Positions 9,619-18,939 are shown, numbered from the stretch's first letter. The stretch is 64,000 bases of DNA from Nostoc sp. UHCC 0302 (GCF_038096175.1 NZ_CP151099.1:1428501-1492500); one strand, 5' to 3'. Numbers and translations are program-made. Notes: a model not told the origin generated them from the sequence alone.

Positions 9619-11721
9619 ATGATTAAAGTCTCCAAATGGCAGTCTGGCTTTGCTTTACTAGTTGGATTGGGAATAATGATTAGTGCAGTTACCCATCTAG
9701 TGATAGCAGCACCAAAGCTAGCTCAATCTGAATTTACGGATATTCAAGGTAACTGGTCTGAGTCATGCATTACACAACTTGCCAGTCAAGGCATTATTAG
9801 TGGTTACCCAAATCGTACTTTTCGACCAAATTCCCCTGTGACTCGCGCCGAGTTTGCAGCAATGATAGGTAAGGCTTTTCCTAACGCGCCTAAGACTCGC
9901 AACTCAGTTGATTTTGTGGATGTATCCTCGAATTACTGGGCCTACTCTGCGATTAAAACAACTTCTGAAACAGCATTCCTCTCAGGTTACCCTGGTAAAG
10001 TTTTCAAACCTAGCCAAAATATTCCTCGCGCTCAAGTTTTGGTGGCTTTGGCTAGCGGCCTAAATTATTCTCCGAGTCAGTCTGCTATTACAACATTGAA
10101 AGCTAATTTTGCTGATGCAAGTAAAGTTCCTGACTATGCACAAAATGGAATAGCAGCAGCAACTGAAAAACGTCTTGTTGTTGATTATCCTGACGTTAAG
10201 TACCTCAATCCCAATAAGTTAGCCACTCGTGCTGAGGTATCAGCTTTCTTGTGTCAAGCTTTAGCTGGCTCTGGAAAAATTTCTAATGCTATCCCTGAGC
10301 AGTACATTGCAGGTAGTGGTAGCTTTACCCCTACATCTAGTGGCTCTACATCTAGTAACTCCACTTCTACATACTACGTAAGTAGCCAAGGGTCAGATAA
10401 AGGTAAAGGCACACAGTCTTCACCCTGGCGTACCCTGAACAAAGCTCTAGCCTCCGTTCCTGCTGATAAAGGATATACTATCCGAGTTGGAGCCGGGACT
10501 TTTGATTTAGGTGAGAAAGCAGTCTCAGTCCCATCAGGAGTAAAGCTTGTAGGTTCAGGAGTTAATTCGACCACCATCATGGGACAGGTTCAGCTAGCTA
10601 AAGTTAAAAACCTAACCGTAAGTGGGATTAAATTTGATGGCAAAAATCGTGCTTATGAAGTGGGTATGCGTATTCGAGATGCCAATAAATTAGAAATTCA
10701 TGATTTGGCATTTAATAGCTACGCCAATTCAGCGCTGAATATGGAGAGGGTATCTAATGCTAACTTCTACAACATTAACGTTACAGATAGTACCTATAAC
10801 AATCGCGTTCCAGGCAAAAGCACCAAGCAATCATCTGCTTTTGATTTTGGGAACCTGACAAATGTTGATTTCCATGACATAAATATTGACACCACCACAC
10901 GTGGTGGACGAGCAATGGGAACTACCAGTGATGCTTGGGCAAAGGGGCCTGGCTCAAATCGCCCAGCTGGGGAGTTAAGGAATGTTAAATTTTATAACTT
11001 GGATATTAAGGTCGATAAGTGGAATGGTTGGGGTAGCGGCTATACTCCACAAATGGCTATAGAGCTTTGGAATCACAATTGTTACAACTGCGAAGTTTAT
11101 AATTCTACCTTTAATAGTACGGTATCCTTAGCATCCCCTGAGAATAAGCTACCAACTAACATTCGTGTACATCATAATCTTTGGTATGGGCCCAAAAATC
11201 CCTTCTATGCTTGCGAAGTATCAAGCAACAATATTGAATTTGACCATAACTATATTCGCGGAGGCTCTTATCCTATTGCTTCGTTTGGGTATAAGTATCC
11301 GAACTTGAATGTCCATCACAACGTCTTTGAAAAAACAGGCGGCCCCATTTTAATTGGTAATTTCCGTAACCAAAAGGACAATTTCAAGTTTACTAACAAC
11401 ACTGTGTATATTAACAACTCCAAAGATCCAATCTTCCGTTTTCACAAAGGAGAGAGTAAGAACCAGAAGATTAGTAATAATATTTTCTATAATTTAGCTA
11501 AGACGCCTAACAATTCGCTGGGATTATCAGTTGGTGTACAAAATAACCTGTTTTTCAACGTTAAACCAGCAGGTTCTGGTGCAAAGCAATTTGATCCTAA
11601 ATTCAAACTTTCAGGAACTTTGCCTTCACCATATTACGTACCTACTAACGGCAGTACAGCTAAACTCGGTGCTATCCAGACAAGTGATTCAACGTGGATA
11701 GTAGGAAATAAGACCAGCTGA
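9619..11721 (+). CDS. SLH-anchored right-handed beta-helix surface protein
   Basis: This is a 700-residue exported protein. A signal peptide spans about residues 1-31 (hydrophobic FALLVGLGIMISAV, ending VIAAP). Three SLH modules follow at about 39-87, 99-150 and 165-215, each with a GYPxxxFxPxxxxxRAE-like core. These normally bind the cell wall or outer-membrane-linked polymer. After a Ser/Thr-rich linker, a DUF1565/pectate-lyase-like parallel beta-helix begins at about 253 (YYVSSQGSDKGKGTQSSPW) and runs nearly to the C-terminus with many Asn-rich turns. This suggests a polysaccharide lyase, hydrolase or adhesin at the cell surface. Catalytic residues cannot be assigned. GAGG lies upstream of the ATG. 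Confidence 0.85.
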   Translation: MIKVSKWQSGFALLVGLGIMISAVTHLVIAAPKLAQSEFTDIQGNWSESCITQLASQGIISGYPNRTFRPNSPVTRAEFAAMIGKAFPNAPKTRNSVDFVDVSSNYWAYSAIKTTSETAFLSGYPGKVFKPSQNIPRAQVLVALASGLNYSPSQSAITTLKANFADASKVPDYAQNGIAAATEKRLVVDYPDVKYLNPNKLATRAEVSAFLCQALAGSGKISNAIPEQYIAGSGSFTPTSSGSTSSNSTSTYYVSSQGSDKGKGTQSSPWRTLNKALASVPADKGYTIRVGAGTFDLGEKAVSVPSGVKLVGSGVNSTTIMGQVQLAKVKNLTVSGIKFDGKNRAYEVGMRIRDANKLEIHDLAFNSYANSALNMERVSNANFYNINVTDSTYNNRVPGKSTKQSSAFDFGNLTNVDFHDINIDTTTRGGRAMGTTSDAWAKGPGSNRPAGELRNVKFYNLDIKVDKWNGWGSGYTPQMAIELWNHNCYNCEVYNSTFNSTVSLASPENKLPTNIRVHHNLWYGPKNPFYACEVSSNNIEFDHNYIRGGSYPIASFGYKYPNLNVHHNVFEKTGGPILIGNFRNQKDNFKFTNNTVYINNSKDPIFRFHKGESKNQKISNNIFYNLAKTPNNSLGLSVGVQNNLFFNVKPAGSGAKQFDPKFKLSGTLPSPYYVPTNGSTAKLGAIQTSDSTWIVGNKTS

Positions 11722-12066
11722 GTGCTGATTTAGAAGTGAGGAGTACAGACGCGATTATACTCTTACGAGAGGCCGCTCTTCGAGCGTCTATGCGTCTGTA
11801 CAGGAGTCAGGAAATATTAGCCTTCGCGTCTCCCCCATTTTTCTTGTTCCTTTCTCCTTTCTCTTAATTATCTGTGCCTACAGTTCTGGAGCGTGATTAA
11901 CTAATGAGCATTTAAGTGCATAAAATCAGAGCTGTTCGCATTGGCGTAGTCTCTCATAGAGAAGCGTTCACGTAAGGTAGCTTTTACTAGAAGCAAATCA
12001 ATCGGTAAAAATGAATGGCGATTAGTTTACTAATTGATGCTTTTATTTAGTAACGCCGATTTTGCT
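11722..12066. other. Spacer between convergent genes with palindromic repeat
   Basis: Contains the 11743-11801 palindromic element (ends GTACAGACGC / GCGTCTGTAC, with the CTTACGAGAGGCCGCTCTTC insert), closely related to the copies at 2761-2869 and 42745-42803. A stretch resembling another Nostoc repeat (GGCGTAGTCTCTCATAGAGAAGCG) lies near 11943. No gene. Confidence 0.6.
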
Positions 12067-12636
12067 TTACGCATTCTCATCCAAAATTGTTCCTTCTGTA
12101 TTAGCACCCTCTAAATTTGCTCCACTTAGATTTGCCTCGTGTAAGTCTGCTTTGGTGAGATTGGCTTGCGTTAGGTTGGCTACACTTAAGTCTGCTCCGC
12201 TTAAATCAGCGCCATCCAGATTTGCAGCTTGTAAGGTTGCTTGCTGCAACTCTGCTTCGCTCAAGTTTGCATCAATTAATTTAGCAACAGTCAAATCAGC
12301 CTGACTCAAATTCGCTCCATCTAGAGTTGCTCCATCCAAGATAGCTCCATCCAAGATAGCTCCACCTAAATTGCTACCACTTAGGTTGGCATTGCTCAAA
12401 TCTGCCCCGTTCAAGTCAGCTTCAATTAAACTAGTTTGCATTAAATTAGCATTGCTAAGATTAGCTCCATCTAAGATAGCTCTATCTAAAGTTGCTCCCC
12501 TAAGATCGGCTCCGCTCAAGTTTGCCTCGCTCAAGTTAACAGCAGTAAAGTCTCTGATGCCTCTAGCATAGTTGTTCAGAAGTTCATCTGCTTTCATATC
12601 TGTTTTACCAGTATCTGTAGCTGTGCTAAGGAACAT
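12067..12636 (-). CDS. Pentapeptide-repeat protein
   Basis: Up to 189 residues, built almost entirely of A(D/N)LxX pentapeptides (LSEANLSGADLRGATLDRAI and so on) from about residue 35 to the end. This predicts a right-handed quadrilateral beta-helix. A short helical head, MKADELLNNYARGIRDF, precedes the repeats, and translation may begin at that internal Met (12594) rather than at 12636; neither has a clear ribosome binding site. There is no signal peptide or membrane segment. Proteins of this kind are abundant in Nostocales and mostly of unknown function. The repeat creates long shadow frames on the other strand. Confidence 0.85.
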   Translation of the reverse strand: MFLSTATDTGKTDMKADELLNNYARGIRDFTAVNLSEANLSGADLRGATLDRAILDGANLSNANLMQTSLIEADLNGADLSNANLSGSNLGGAILDGAILDGATLDGANLSQADLTVAKLIDANLSEAELQQATLQAANLDGADLSGADLSVANLTQANLTKADLHEANLSGANLEGANTEGTILDENA

Positions 12637-12910
12637 TCAGTTGAGCCAATATCGCCCACCCAGACAGGCAGGAAATTCGCAGCCCAAGTCACTAAAAATC
12701 AGCATGGTGACTCAATCAAGAGTGAATACTGAAATATCCCTGTTTAGGCTAGCTATTCAGAATTGCTTATGCCACTATCTAAAGTTACTACTAAATTCCA
12801 TCCCTAAGAGATACCTTAGCGATTTTACTTAGTATATTTGTATCTTTCTGACTGTTTATTTTTAAACTACAAAGGCACAAAAAATTCTTCAACGAGACTT
12901 TTTAGTCTTT

Positions 12911-13333
12911 TTAGTCTATGTAATCGGTTGTAATTTTAGGAGCAGCAGTATTACTTGAAACGATTGGGCGATCGCCATCTATCTCAAGAATATCTTCAAT
13001 CTCTAAGTCGCTTGGGTCAATCGGGCGCTGTCCATCTATATTGAGAGTCTCATTAAAGACAAGATTACTAGAGACAATGGGACGCTCGCCATCTATGTCT
13101 ATTATTTCCTCAACCTCAGTATCATTTGAGGTAATTGGACGCTGACCATCAATGTTAAAGGTGTCTTTAACCTCAAAAGAACTTGGATCAACTGGACGCT
13201 GACCATCTATATTTATTGTTTTAATATTTTGTGGTGATTCTTGAGCAATTAAATTAGCTTCATTATTCAGATGTTTATTTGGCTGCAACTTATTTGCACT
13301 GTTATCAACTTTATCTTTCTGATTTTTACTCAT
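12911..13333 (-). CDS. IDG-RP 19-residue repeat protein
   Basis: A 140-residue acidic, hydrophilic protein that I do not recognise. After a Lys/Asn-rich head of about 40 residues it contains five copies of a repeat whose core IDG(Q/E/D)RP(I/V) starts at residues 42, 61, 80, 99 and 118. The period is therefore exactly 19 residues (57 bp). The linkers are acidic (for example SSNLVFNETLN). There are no Cys, no signal peptide and no membrane segment. The ribosome binding site AGGAG sits about 8 nt before the ATG. The exact period and conserved core suggest repeated binding modules or a processed peptide precursor; both are speculation. Confidence 0.75.
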   Translation of the reverse strand: MSKNQKDKVDNSANKLQPNKHLNNEANLIAQESPQNIKTINIDGQRPVDPSSFEVKDTFNIDGQRPITSNDTEVEEIIDIDGERPIVSSNLVFNETLNIDGQRPIDPSDLEIEDILEIDGDRPIVSSNTAAPKITTDYID

Positions 13334-13863
13334 TTTCCAACTCCTATAAATACAGAGCTATTAGCCTGTAAAGCTTTTGTTGAGCTTAGCAACATTACTG
13401 TTTGTTAAACTTGCTTTCCAAAATCCAGCTTGAATCAGGAAGAATAAAATCCCTGCTAATTTTTAAATTATGTAACTAAAATCTTACTCATGTTATACAT
13501 TAAATTCTTCTATCTTTAGAAGCACTGATACAGAAAAATAGTAAGTCTTAAGAAAGTTATTAATAAGTACTCTAACTTCTATAAATTGGGGATTGTACCA
13601 TGTCTAATCGATTAAATAATAGTTATACAATAATTGCCAGGCACATGAAATACACCCCACCCGCGCTGTCGCGCACCCTCCCCTTGGTAAGGTAAATAGA
13701 GGGTTGGGGAGGGGTTATTTTGTACCTTACTGGAGTTGAAAACACCATATTTACATTTGCAAGATGATTTTTTACGCCCATAACAGCATAAAAAAATAAC
13801 TTCAGATAGACGTAAAATTGTAAAGCGATATTTACAGTCAAATCAGTATATCTGCAATTTTCT
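13334..13863. other. Divergent spacer with dispersed repeat
   Basis: Contains the promoter side of the IDG-RP gene and a common cyanobacterial repeat near 13660-13720 (CCCTCCCCTTGGTAAGG followed by GGGTTGGGGAGGGG). No gene on either strand was convincing. Confidence 0.5.
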
Positions 13864-14316
13864 ATGAATTCTGTACTTGACAAAGTTCATCACCGCAAAG
13901 AATTATTACGTGGTATTTTTGCCGTTGCTCTGATTATCGTCGGTATCACCCATTTTCTGAGACCAGAGCAATACGCTCGCATTGTACCGCCACCATTTCC
14001 GCCATTAACATCTGTTTATGTTAGCGGTTTCTTTGAAATTCTAGGTGGTATTGGCTTAACAATTCCATTTGTCAGTGTAGCAGCAGCATGGGGACTAATT
14101 TCCTTATTTATTGCTGTGTTTCCTGCCAATATTTATATGACTTTGCACAATATTCAAGTTGATGGAATTCCTCATAATCAATTACTTTATTTAATAAGAT
14201 TACCATTTCAGGCAGTGTTGATTGCCTGGGCATATTGGTGTACTCGTCAACCAGAGACGCAACGAGGAGCATCAGAATTTATTAAACAGACAAAGTTGAT
14301 TTCTAAAGATGTCTAA
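13864..14316 (+). CDS. DoxX-like small membrane protein
   Basis: 150 residues with four predicted membrane spans: GIFAVALIIVGITHFL, VYVSGFFEILGGIGLTIPF, AAAWGLISLFIAVFPANIYM and a final span LIRLPFQAVLIAWAYW. The pattern, and the conserved HFLRPEQY after the first span, match the DoxX/DoxD-related family, whose members are often annotated as putative quinol-linked or redox membrane proteins. No partner gene is adjacent. The start has only a weak ribosome binding site. The specific function is not known. Confidence 0.75.
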   Translation: MNSVLDKVHHRKELLRGIFAVALIIVGITHFLRPEQYARIVPPPFPPLTSVYVSGFFEILGGIGLTIPFVSVAAAWGLISLFIAVFPANIYMTLHNIQVDGIPHNQLLYLIRLPFQAVLIAWAYWCTRQPETQRGASEFIKQTKLISKDV

Positions 14317-14509
14317 AGAGCTTGACGGGTAGCACAGGTGTGTTACCGAGCGTTTTATCTACCCACTTGATGGATATACTGCTATTGGCTTTGCCAATAC
14401 CTGTTGAGCGATCGCTTTAAAGCTTTAAACTACTAATTTGTCATTCTTATCTATAAATAATTAAAATCAGAGAAACCAAAAAGTATATGATTTATTGAAC
14501 CGACCATTA

Positions 14510-15775
14510 ATGACTCCCTTAAAGAGAAACCAAACAAATTTTTATTTAAAAGCCCTACTAGTAGCTGTCCTGGTTGCATTACCGACGGCTGGCAATTCGC
14601 AAGTAGCTCACTTAAAAAATGTTGTAGATTATTTCCCAAAAGCTGAAGCTAAAGAGAACGAGAGTACCAATGCAACTTATGCAGATGTGCAAGCTTTGGT
14701 AAATATGGGTGCGCGAGTAGCTGGTACACCAGTTATGGAAAAGGCAAGTACCTATTTAATTAATCAGTACCGTAAAGTTGGTTACATTACCAAAGTTCAG
14801 ACTTTTAAGTATGAAAAGTTTGCAGACTTAGGTTCAAACCTCACTATTAATGGTGCGATTATTGAAGGTCGGGCAATCAATGGCACAATTTCTAGCAAGC
14901 TGAATGCAGCACTAGTAGCAATTCCCAACTTTGGACGACCTAGCGACTTTGCGTCTGTGAATGTTAAAGGTGCGATCGCGATCGTTCGGCGTGGTGAAAT
15001 CCGCTTTTCTGAAAAAGCTAAAAATGCCGCTGCGGCGGGGGCGGTTGGTTTAGTTATTGTCAACAATCAACCAGGGAATTTAAATGGCGGTACATTAGGC
15101 GAACCAGTGAAAATTCCTGTCCTCGCACTTTCAAGCGATCGCGGTAATTCCTTGCTTCAGCAGGCGCAAAATCCACCAGTCAATATCAGCTTAAATGTCA
15201 ATGTTCAACAGCAGGTTATTACTGGACGTAATATTATTGCTCATTTACCAGGGGTAACTCAGCCAAAGCTTCTACTTGGTGGACACTACGACTCTGTGGT
15301 AGGTTCTCCAGGAGCAAACGATAATGCTTCTGGAACAGCAGTTGTGCTGTCGCTAGCTCGTAATTTAGCTAACACAACTCTTGCCCGTCAAACTTGGTTC
15401 GTTGCTTTCGATGGCGAGGAAGACGGCTTGCACGGCTCACGGGCTTTTGTGAATGCTGCTGCACCAGAGTTTCTCTCAGAATTGAAAGGAATGCTGAATT
15501 TCGACATGGTTGGTGTTAACAACCAGCTTCTTATTGGTGGTACATCATCGTTAATCGCATTCGCTAAAGCTGTTGACCCGGATGTAAAAATCTTTGGTTC
15601 TTCCTATGGTGGTAGCGACCATGCATCATTTGCTAACAAAGATGTGCCAATCCTTTTTTTCTACCGGGGACAGGAACCGAATTACCATACACCGAATGAT
15701 AAAATAGTAGATACAAAAATGTTGAATGAAACTACGCAAGTAGGGCTGAGTATTGTCAGAGAGTTACTGAAATAG
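14510..15775 (+). CDS. Secreted M28-family zinc aminopeptidase with PA domain
   Basis: About 421 residues from the ATG at 14510 (a TTG at 14495 would add five). A signal peptide covers about residues 1-30 (FYLKALLVAVLVALPTAG). A protease-associated (PA) domain lies near 110-210 (GAIAIVRRGEIRFSEKAKNA). The M28 domain shows the zinc motifs in order: GGHYDSV, ANDNASGTA, FVAFDGEEDGLHGS (the catalytic Glu pair) and LNFDMVG. The last ligand, His, is in NYHTPND. It should remove N-terminal residues from peptides outside the cytoplasm. It lies tail-to-tail with tenA, with about 21 bp between them. Confidence 0.9.
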   Translation: MTPLKRNQTNFYLKALLVAVLVALPTAGNSQVAHLKNVVDYFPKAEAKENESTNATYADVQALVNMGARVAGTPVMEKASTYLINQYRKVGYITKVQTFKYEKFADLGSNLTINGAIIEGRAINGTISSKLNAALVAIPNFGRPSDFASVNVKGAIAIVRRGEIRFSEKAKNAAAAGAVGLVIVNNQPGNLNGGTLGEPVKIPVLALSSDRGNSLLQQAQNPPVNISLNVNVQQQVITGRNIIAHLPGVTQPKLLLGGHYDSVVGSPGANDNASGTAVVLSLARNLANTTLARQTWFVAFDGEEDGLHGSRAFVNAAAPEFLSELKGMLNFDMVGVNNQLLIGGTSSLIAFAKAVDPDVKIFGSSYGGSDHASFANKDVPILFFYRGQEPNYHTPNDKIVDTKMLNETTQVGLSIVRELLK

Positions 15776-15796
15776 CCAAGTTAAATTTATAAATAA

Positions 15797-16435
15797 TTAT
15801 CTTGATTCATGCTGTGCTATGTGAAAAGCCATCTGCCAGAAATTATGTTCAAATTTTGCCACCATCAAAAAAGATTCTTCAGCTTGTTTTTGAATTTCCT
15901 CTTCTGCCGTTTCTAAAACATCATTAGCTTGCTGTTCCAAAAGTTTTACATACTTTGTAAAATCAATATTTCCCCATCTTTCTGCAAATTCATTGTAAGG
16001 TGCAGGCATTTTACCTGGTAGTTGCCAACCTTGATTATAGGCTAATTCAATAGCCCAAAATGCAGTTGCTTGCACAGGATAAGGCTTTTCTGCAAGACTC
16101 TGCATATATTCACAGTATTCTCTACAGGTTGGTTGTTTATTTATATTAAGATTCAGTTGTCGTTGGGTAGCTTTTTCTTGAAACCAATTGAGTTCGTCTT
16201 TAAGAGCTGCCAATCCCCCAAGTATCACATCAAAATGTTGTGGAGGTGCGCTGGCTAATACTCGCCCTACCATCCGCGTAAATTCTACAACAAACAGATA
16301 ATCTTGCATTAACCATGTATTGAATTGCTGGAGTTGAATTATACCTAACTGACACTGTTCTAGGAAGGGATGCACAGTTGCTTCTTGCCAATCTTGAGCG
16401 TGATTTTGTAAAAGAAGTTTGCAGGTAATAGTCAT
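15797..16435 (-). CDS. tenA: TenA/thiaminase-II family protein
   Basis: 212 residues, an all-helical TenA fold. The N-terminal WQEATVHPFL and the segment FNTWLMQDYLFVVEF match the family. Near the middle AFWAIELAYNQGW carries the conserved acidic residue, and FEHNFWQMAFHIAQHE closes the protein. TenA proteins hydrolyse aminopyrimidine forms of degraded thiamin for salvage. The classical catalytic Cys position is not obvious and this looks like the TenA_E type, so the exact substrate is uncertain. No thi genes are adjacent. A structured leader lies upstream (16533-16577). Confidence 0.85.
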   Translation of the reverse strand: MTITCKLLLQNHAQDWQEATVHPFLEQCQLGIIQLQQFNTWLMQDYLFVVEFTRMVGRVLASAPPQHFDVILGGLAALKDELNWFQEKATQRQLNLNINKQPTCREYCEYMQSLAEKPYPVQATAFWAIELAYNQGWQLPGKMPAPYNEFAERWGNIDFTKYVKLLEQQANDVLETAEEEIQKQAEESFLMVAKFEHNFWQMAFHIAQHESR

Positions 16436-16532
16436 TTTGGCTCAATAGGTGTTTCGGGGAGATGGTATGGAGAGGGGCAGACTGCTAAGCATCCACTTTT
16501 TGGGTGATCGGAATGCACAAGACCATTAATCG

Positions 16533-16577
16533 TGGGGTGACGAAAAGCAAGTTCCAACTTGTTTTTGCTCAGCCCCT
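16533..16577 (-). promoter_or_regulatory. Stem-loop in the tenA 5' region
   Basis: About 100-140 nt upstream of the tenA ATG is a two-part stem: GGGG/CCCC outside, and inside AAAAGCAAGTT against AACTTGTTTTT, with one G-T wobble and a tiny loop. I looked for the conserved THI-box parts (GCUGAGA followed by an ACC CUGAUC block) and did not find them in order. It is therefore not a recognisable TPP riboswitch. Confidence 0.35.
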
Positions 16578-16708
16578 AAGATGCTAACAGACAAACAGCA
16601 ACTCACCGATGTTGTCTATTGTCAAGAGTAATTTAGATGCGTTTGCCCTGACCTTAATTTTGTGTTATGTCAAGTCCGACTAATTACTTAGAAATAAAAT
16701 GTATGTTT

Positions 16709-16757
16709 GTAGTTGCGCTTGAGTGCAAGAAGATGTACGGCGCTCAAGCGCAACTAC
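16709..16757. repeat. Inverted repeat, 15-bp perfect arms
   Basis: GTAGTTGCGCTTGAG and its exact reverse complement CTCAAGCGCAACTAC are separated by 19 bp. A relative (TAGTTGCGCTGT...AGCACAACTA) occurs near 63432-63467. It lies in the spacer between tenA and a small plus-strand gene and looks like a dispersed palindromic element. The rest of 16436-17024 holds no gene. Confidence 0.6.
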
Positions 16758-17024
16758 GAGCCTAATTATAAGTGTTTTACCAGACACGATATTACCCTCT
16801 TAAAGTGAAATGGTATTACCCACCCACAGTTTTAGTTTTATGCCAGTCTCAATTAAGAATCTTGCTGCACAAGTCATGTTAGCACTTGAGATATCTTTAC
16901 TCTTTTTGTTGACACATTTGCACTAATATGATCTATACTACTTACTTAAAATTAGATACTCTCAAGAGAATAGATTAATCAGCAATTTGATTTCAATCTA
17001 GAAATTTTTAACAAATGTAAAGCT

Positions 17025-17234
17025 ATGATTTCTCAAGATTACGATTCAATTTATGTTGTAAGTAACGTGCTACAACAAATCAAAATCAAAGAAAATCAGT
17101 TAAAAATTGCCCAACAATCTAATATGGCATATGTAGCTGAAGCATTAGAGAGTCAGTTGCTAGATTTACGGTGTCAGATATCAGAACCGCCAGACTTAGA
17201 GGTTCAAACATTAATGAGTTTGTTAGATGATTGA
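17025..17234 (+). CDS. Small hypothetical protein
   Basis: A 69-residue protein that is probably mostly helical (VLQQIKIKENQLKIAQQSN, then AEALESQLLDLRCQI) and ends acidic (MSLLDD). The ribosome binding site is weak. Codon use looks ordinary and the frame is followed by a hairpin, so it may be real. The heptad-like leucine spacing suggests a short coiled coil. There is no recognised family and no operon partner. Confidence 0.45.
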   Translation: MISQDYDSIYVVSNVLQQIKIKENQLKIAQQSNMAYVAEALESQLLDLRCQISEPPDLEVQTLMSLLDD

Positions 17235-17321
17235 ATTTCGTTGTTGAACACGTTGAGAACATAGAAAAATTTCTATTACCCAGTTGCAACTATACCAATC
17301 CTAAATCATTCGTGAGAAACA

Positions 17322-17354
17322 AGATCCCCGGTTTCGTTTAAGAAGCTGGGGATC
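17322..17354. terminator. Hairpin downstream of the 69-residue gene
   Basis: AGATCCCC pairs with GGGGATCT around an 18-nt loop, in the 333-bp spacer (17235-17567) before the Gfo/Idh gene. This AGATCCCCGG type of hairpin recurs in Nostoc genomes. It may terminate the small upstream gene, but no T-run follows. Nothing else is visible in the spacer. Confidence 0.4.
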
Positions 17355-17567
17355 TATGTCTTCAATCATCATCAGTAACAATGTATCTGACCTCCAAACA
17401 GGATAATTGAGAAAGTAAATCTCATCAGAAGCTTGTTTTTTATTTGACCATGTATTTCATAAGTATGATTAAAGTCTCTCTCATCGGCAAGATGGAATAG
17501 TTGAAGAACTTCATCACAGTAAAAGAGCGATGTTTTAAAAATAAGTTCTTGATTAAGAGGTCTAGAA

Positions 17568-18689
17568 ATGGCAGCTACAAACGAAAAACGCAAAATTCGT
17601 TACGCCGTCGTGGGTTTAGGTTGGTTTGCTCAAGAAGCCGCCTTGCCTGCATTTGCCCCTGCGGAAAACTCTGAAGTAGTTGCGCTAGTTTCGGATGACC
17701 CTACTAAGCGAGAAGAACTTAGTAAACAATATGGCATTCAACGTACTTATTCCTATGAAGAGTACGAAGACTGTCTTACAAGCGGAGAGATTGATGCAGT
17801 TTATATTGCGCTGCCTAATCACCTACATTGCGAGTACACTGTGCGGGCAGCCAATCAGGCAATTCATGTGCTGTGTGAAAAGCCGATGGCCGTGACTGAA
17901 CAAGAGTGCGAGACCATGATTAAAGCTGCCAATGACAACGGTGTAAAGTTGATGATTGCCTATCGCTTACACTTAGAGCCAGCAAACTTAGAAGCAGTCG
18001 AAATTTTGCGATCGCAGCAAATTGGTGAACCGCGAATTTTCAACTCAGTTTTTAGTCAGCAAGTAGAAGAAGGTAACATTCGTTTACGTAATGTTACAGG
18101 TGGTGGAACACTGTATGATATTGGCATCTATTGTATTAACGCTGTACGATACCTGTTTCAAGACGAACCAACCGAAGTTTTTGCCGTAGCAGCCAATAAA
18201 GGGGAACAACGCTTCAGCGAAGTCGAAGAAATGGCTACTGCTACCTTACGCTTTCCCAATGAGCGACTCGCGACATTTACCTGTAGCTTTGGAGGAGCAA
18301 AGGTTTCCACCTATCAAGTTGTAGGAACCAAAGGTGACTTGCGGGTAGAATCTGCCTATACCTGGCATGGAGATTTGAAGCACTACCTGACAATTGATGG
18401 TGAGACTCAAGAACGCACCTTTCCTGCGCACGACCAGCTAGCAGCTGAATTTACCTACTTCTCAGATTGCATCTTACAAGATAAAGATCCAGAGCCATCC
18501 GGGACAGAAGGATTAAGCGATGTTCGGATTATTCAAGCACTCTATCGCTCAATTGAGATAGGTCAACCTGTACGGATAGAAACTATTGATCGAGATACAC
18601 GTCCGACATCGGATCAAGCTATTGAGCATCCTGCCACTGAGGAAAAACCAGAGCTAATTAATGCTGCTCCACCTTCTGGCAAGTCTTAG
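17568..18689 (+). CDS. Gfo/Idh/MocA-family NAD(P)-dependent oxidoreductase
   Basis: 373 residues. The Rossmann GxGxxA motif is at about 16-21 (VVGLGWFA). The family EKP motif is in HVLCEKPMAV, near residue 105. The second, alpha/beta domain follows, with GGGTLYDIGIYCINAVRYLF carrying the usual catalytic Asp/His-region motif. These enzymes oxidise or reduce sugars and sugar-like substrates, in the manner of glucose-fructose oxidoreductase. There is no signal peptide. The C-terminal 40 residues are an acidic, Pro-rich extension. GAGG lies about 8 nt upstream of the ATG. It is monocistronic, ending at a strong hairpin; the substrate is unknown. Confidence 0.85.
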   Translation: MAATNEKRKIRYAVVGLGWFAQEAALPAFAPAENSEVVALVSDDPTKREELSKQYGIQRTYSYEEYEDCLTSGEIDAVYIALPNHLHCEYTVRAANQAIHVLCEKPMAVTEQECETMIKAANDNGVKLMIAYRLHLEPANLEAVEILRSQQIGEPRIFNSVFSQQVEEGNIRLRNVTGGGTLYDIGIYCINAVRYLFQDEPTEVFAVAANKGEQRFSEVEEMATATLRFPNERLATFTCSFGGAKVSTYQVVGTKGDLRVESAYTWHGDLKHYLTIDGETQERTFPAHDQLAAEFTYFSDCILQDKDPEPSGTEGLSDVRIIQALYRSIEIGQPVRIETIDRDTRPTSDQAIEHPATEEKPELINAAPPSGKS

Positions 18690-18715
18690 AAGATTATTCT
18701 AAAGCCGCTAAAAAT

Positions 18716-18762
18716 ACAGCAGATTTCAAGTTGATAAAGTACACAATATAGGTCTCATGTTA
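18716..18762. repeat. Dispersed repeat copy (pair with 58611-58657)
   Basis: About 46 bp starting ATACAGCAGATTTCAAGTTG recurs at 58611-58657 with only a few differences. Both copies are followed by GAAAGCTTGTTTT and TTCTGACTT-type sequence, here after an inserted GC-rich repeat (about 18775-18850). It is non-coding. Confidence 0.6.
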
Positions 18763-18939
18763 CTGAGCGGCTTGCCTTGAGCGTACCCCTACGGGGAAGC
18801 AAGCTACGCCTCCGGTATCGTAGAGAAGCCGAAAGGAGTCGAAGTAAAGCCAGCGAGAAAGCTTGTTTTTCTTCCTAATTCTGACTTGTGAATTCTAAAT
18901 GCGCTGTATATTAACCAGTAGCAAATCCCATAACTACGT

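Noticed and set aside
12062-12571. Plus-strand frames opposite the pentapeptide gene
   Set aside because: Mirror translation of the A(D/N)LxX repeat; no start signal or independent features.
16455-16510. tRNA-Ser-like sequence (GGGGAGATGG ... CAGACTGCTAAGCATCC)
   Set aside because: The anticodon stem does not pair and no T-arm (GGTTCRANNCC) follows, so it does not fold as a tRNA.
16436-16620. TPP riboswitch before tenA
   Set aside because: A GCTGAG-like string is present, but the conserved ACC...CTGAT block and outer pairing are missing.
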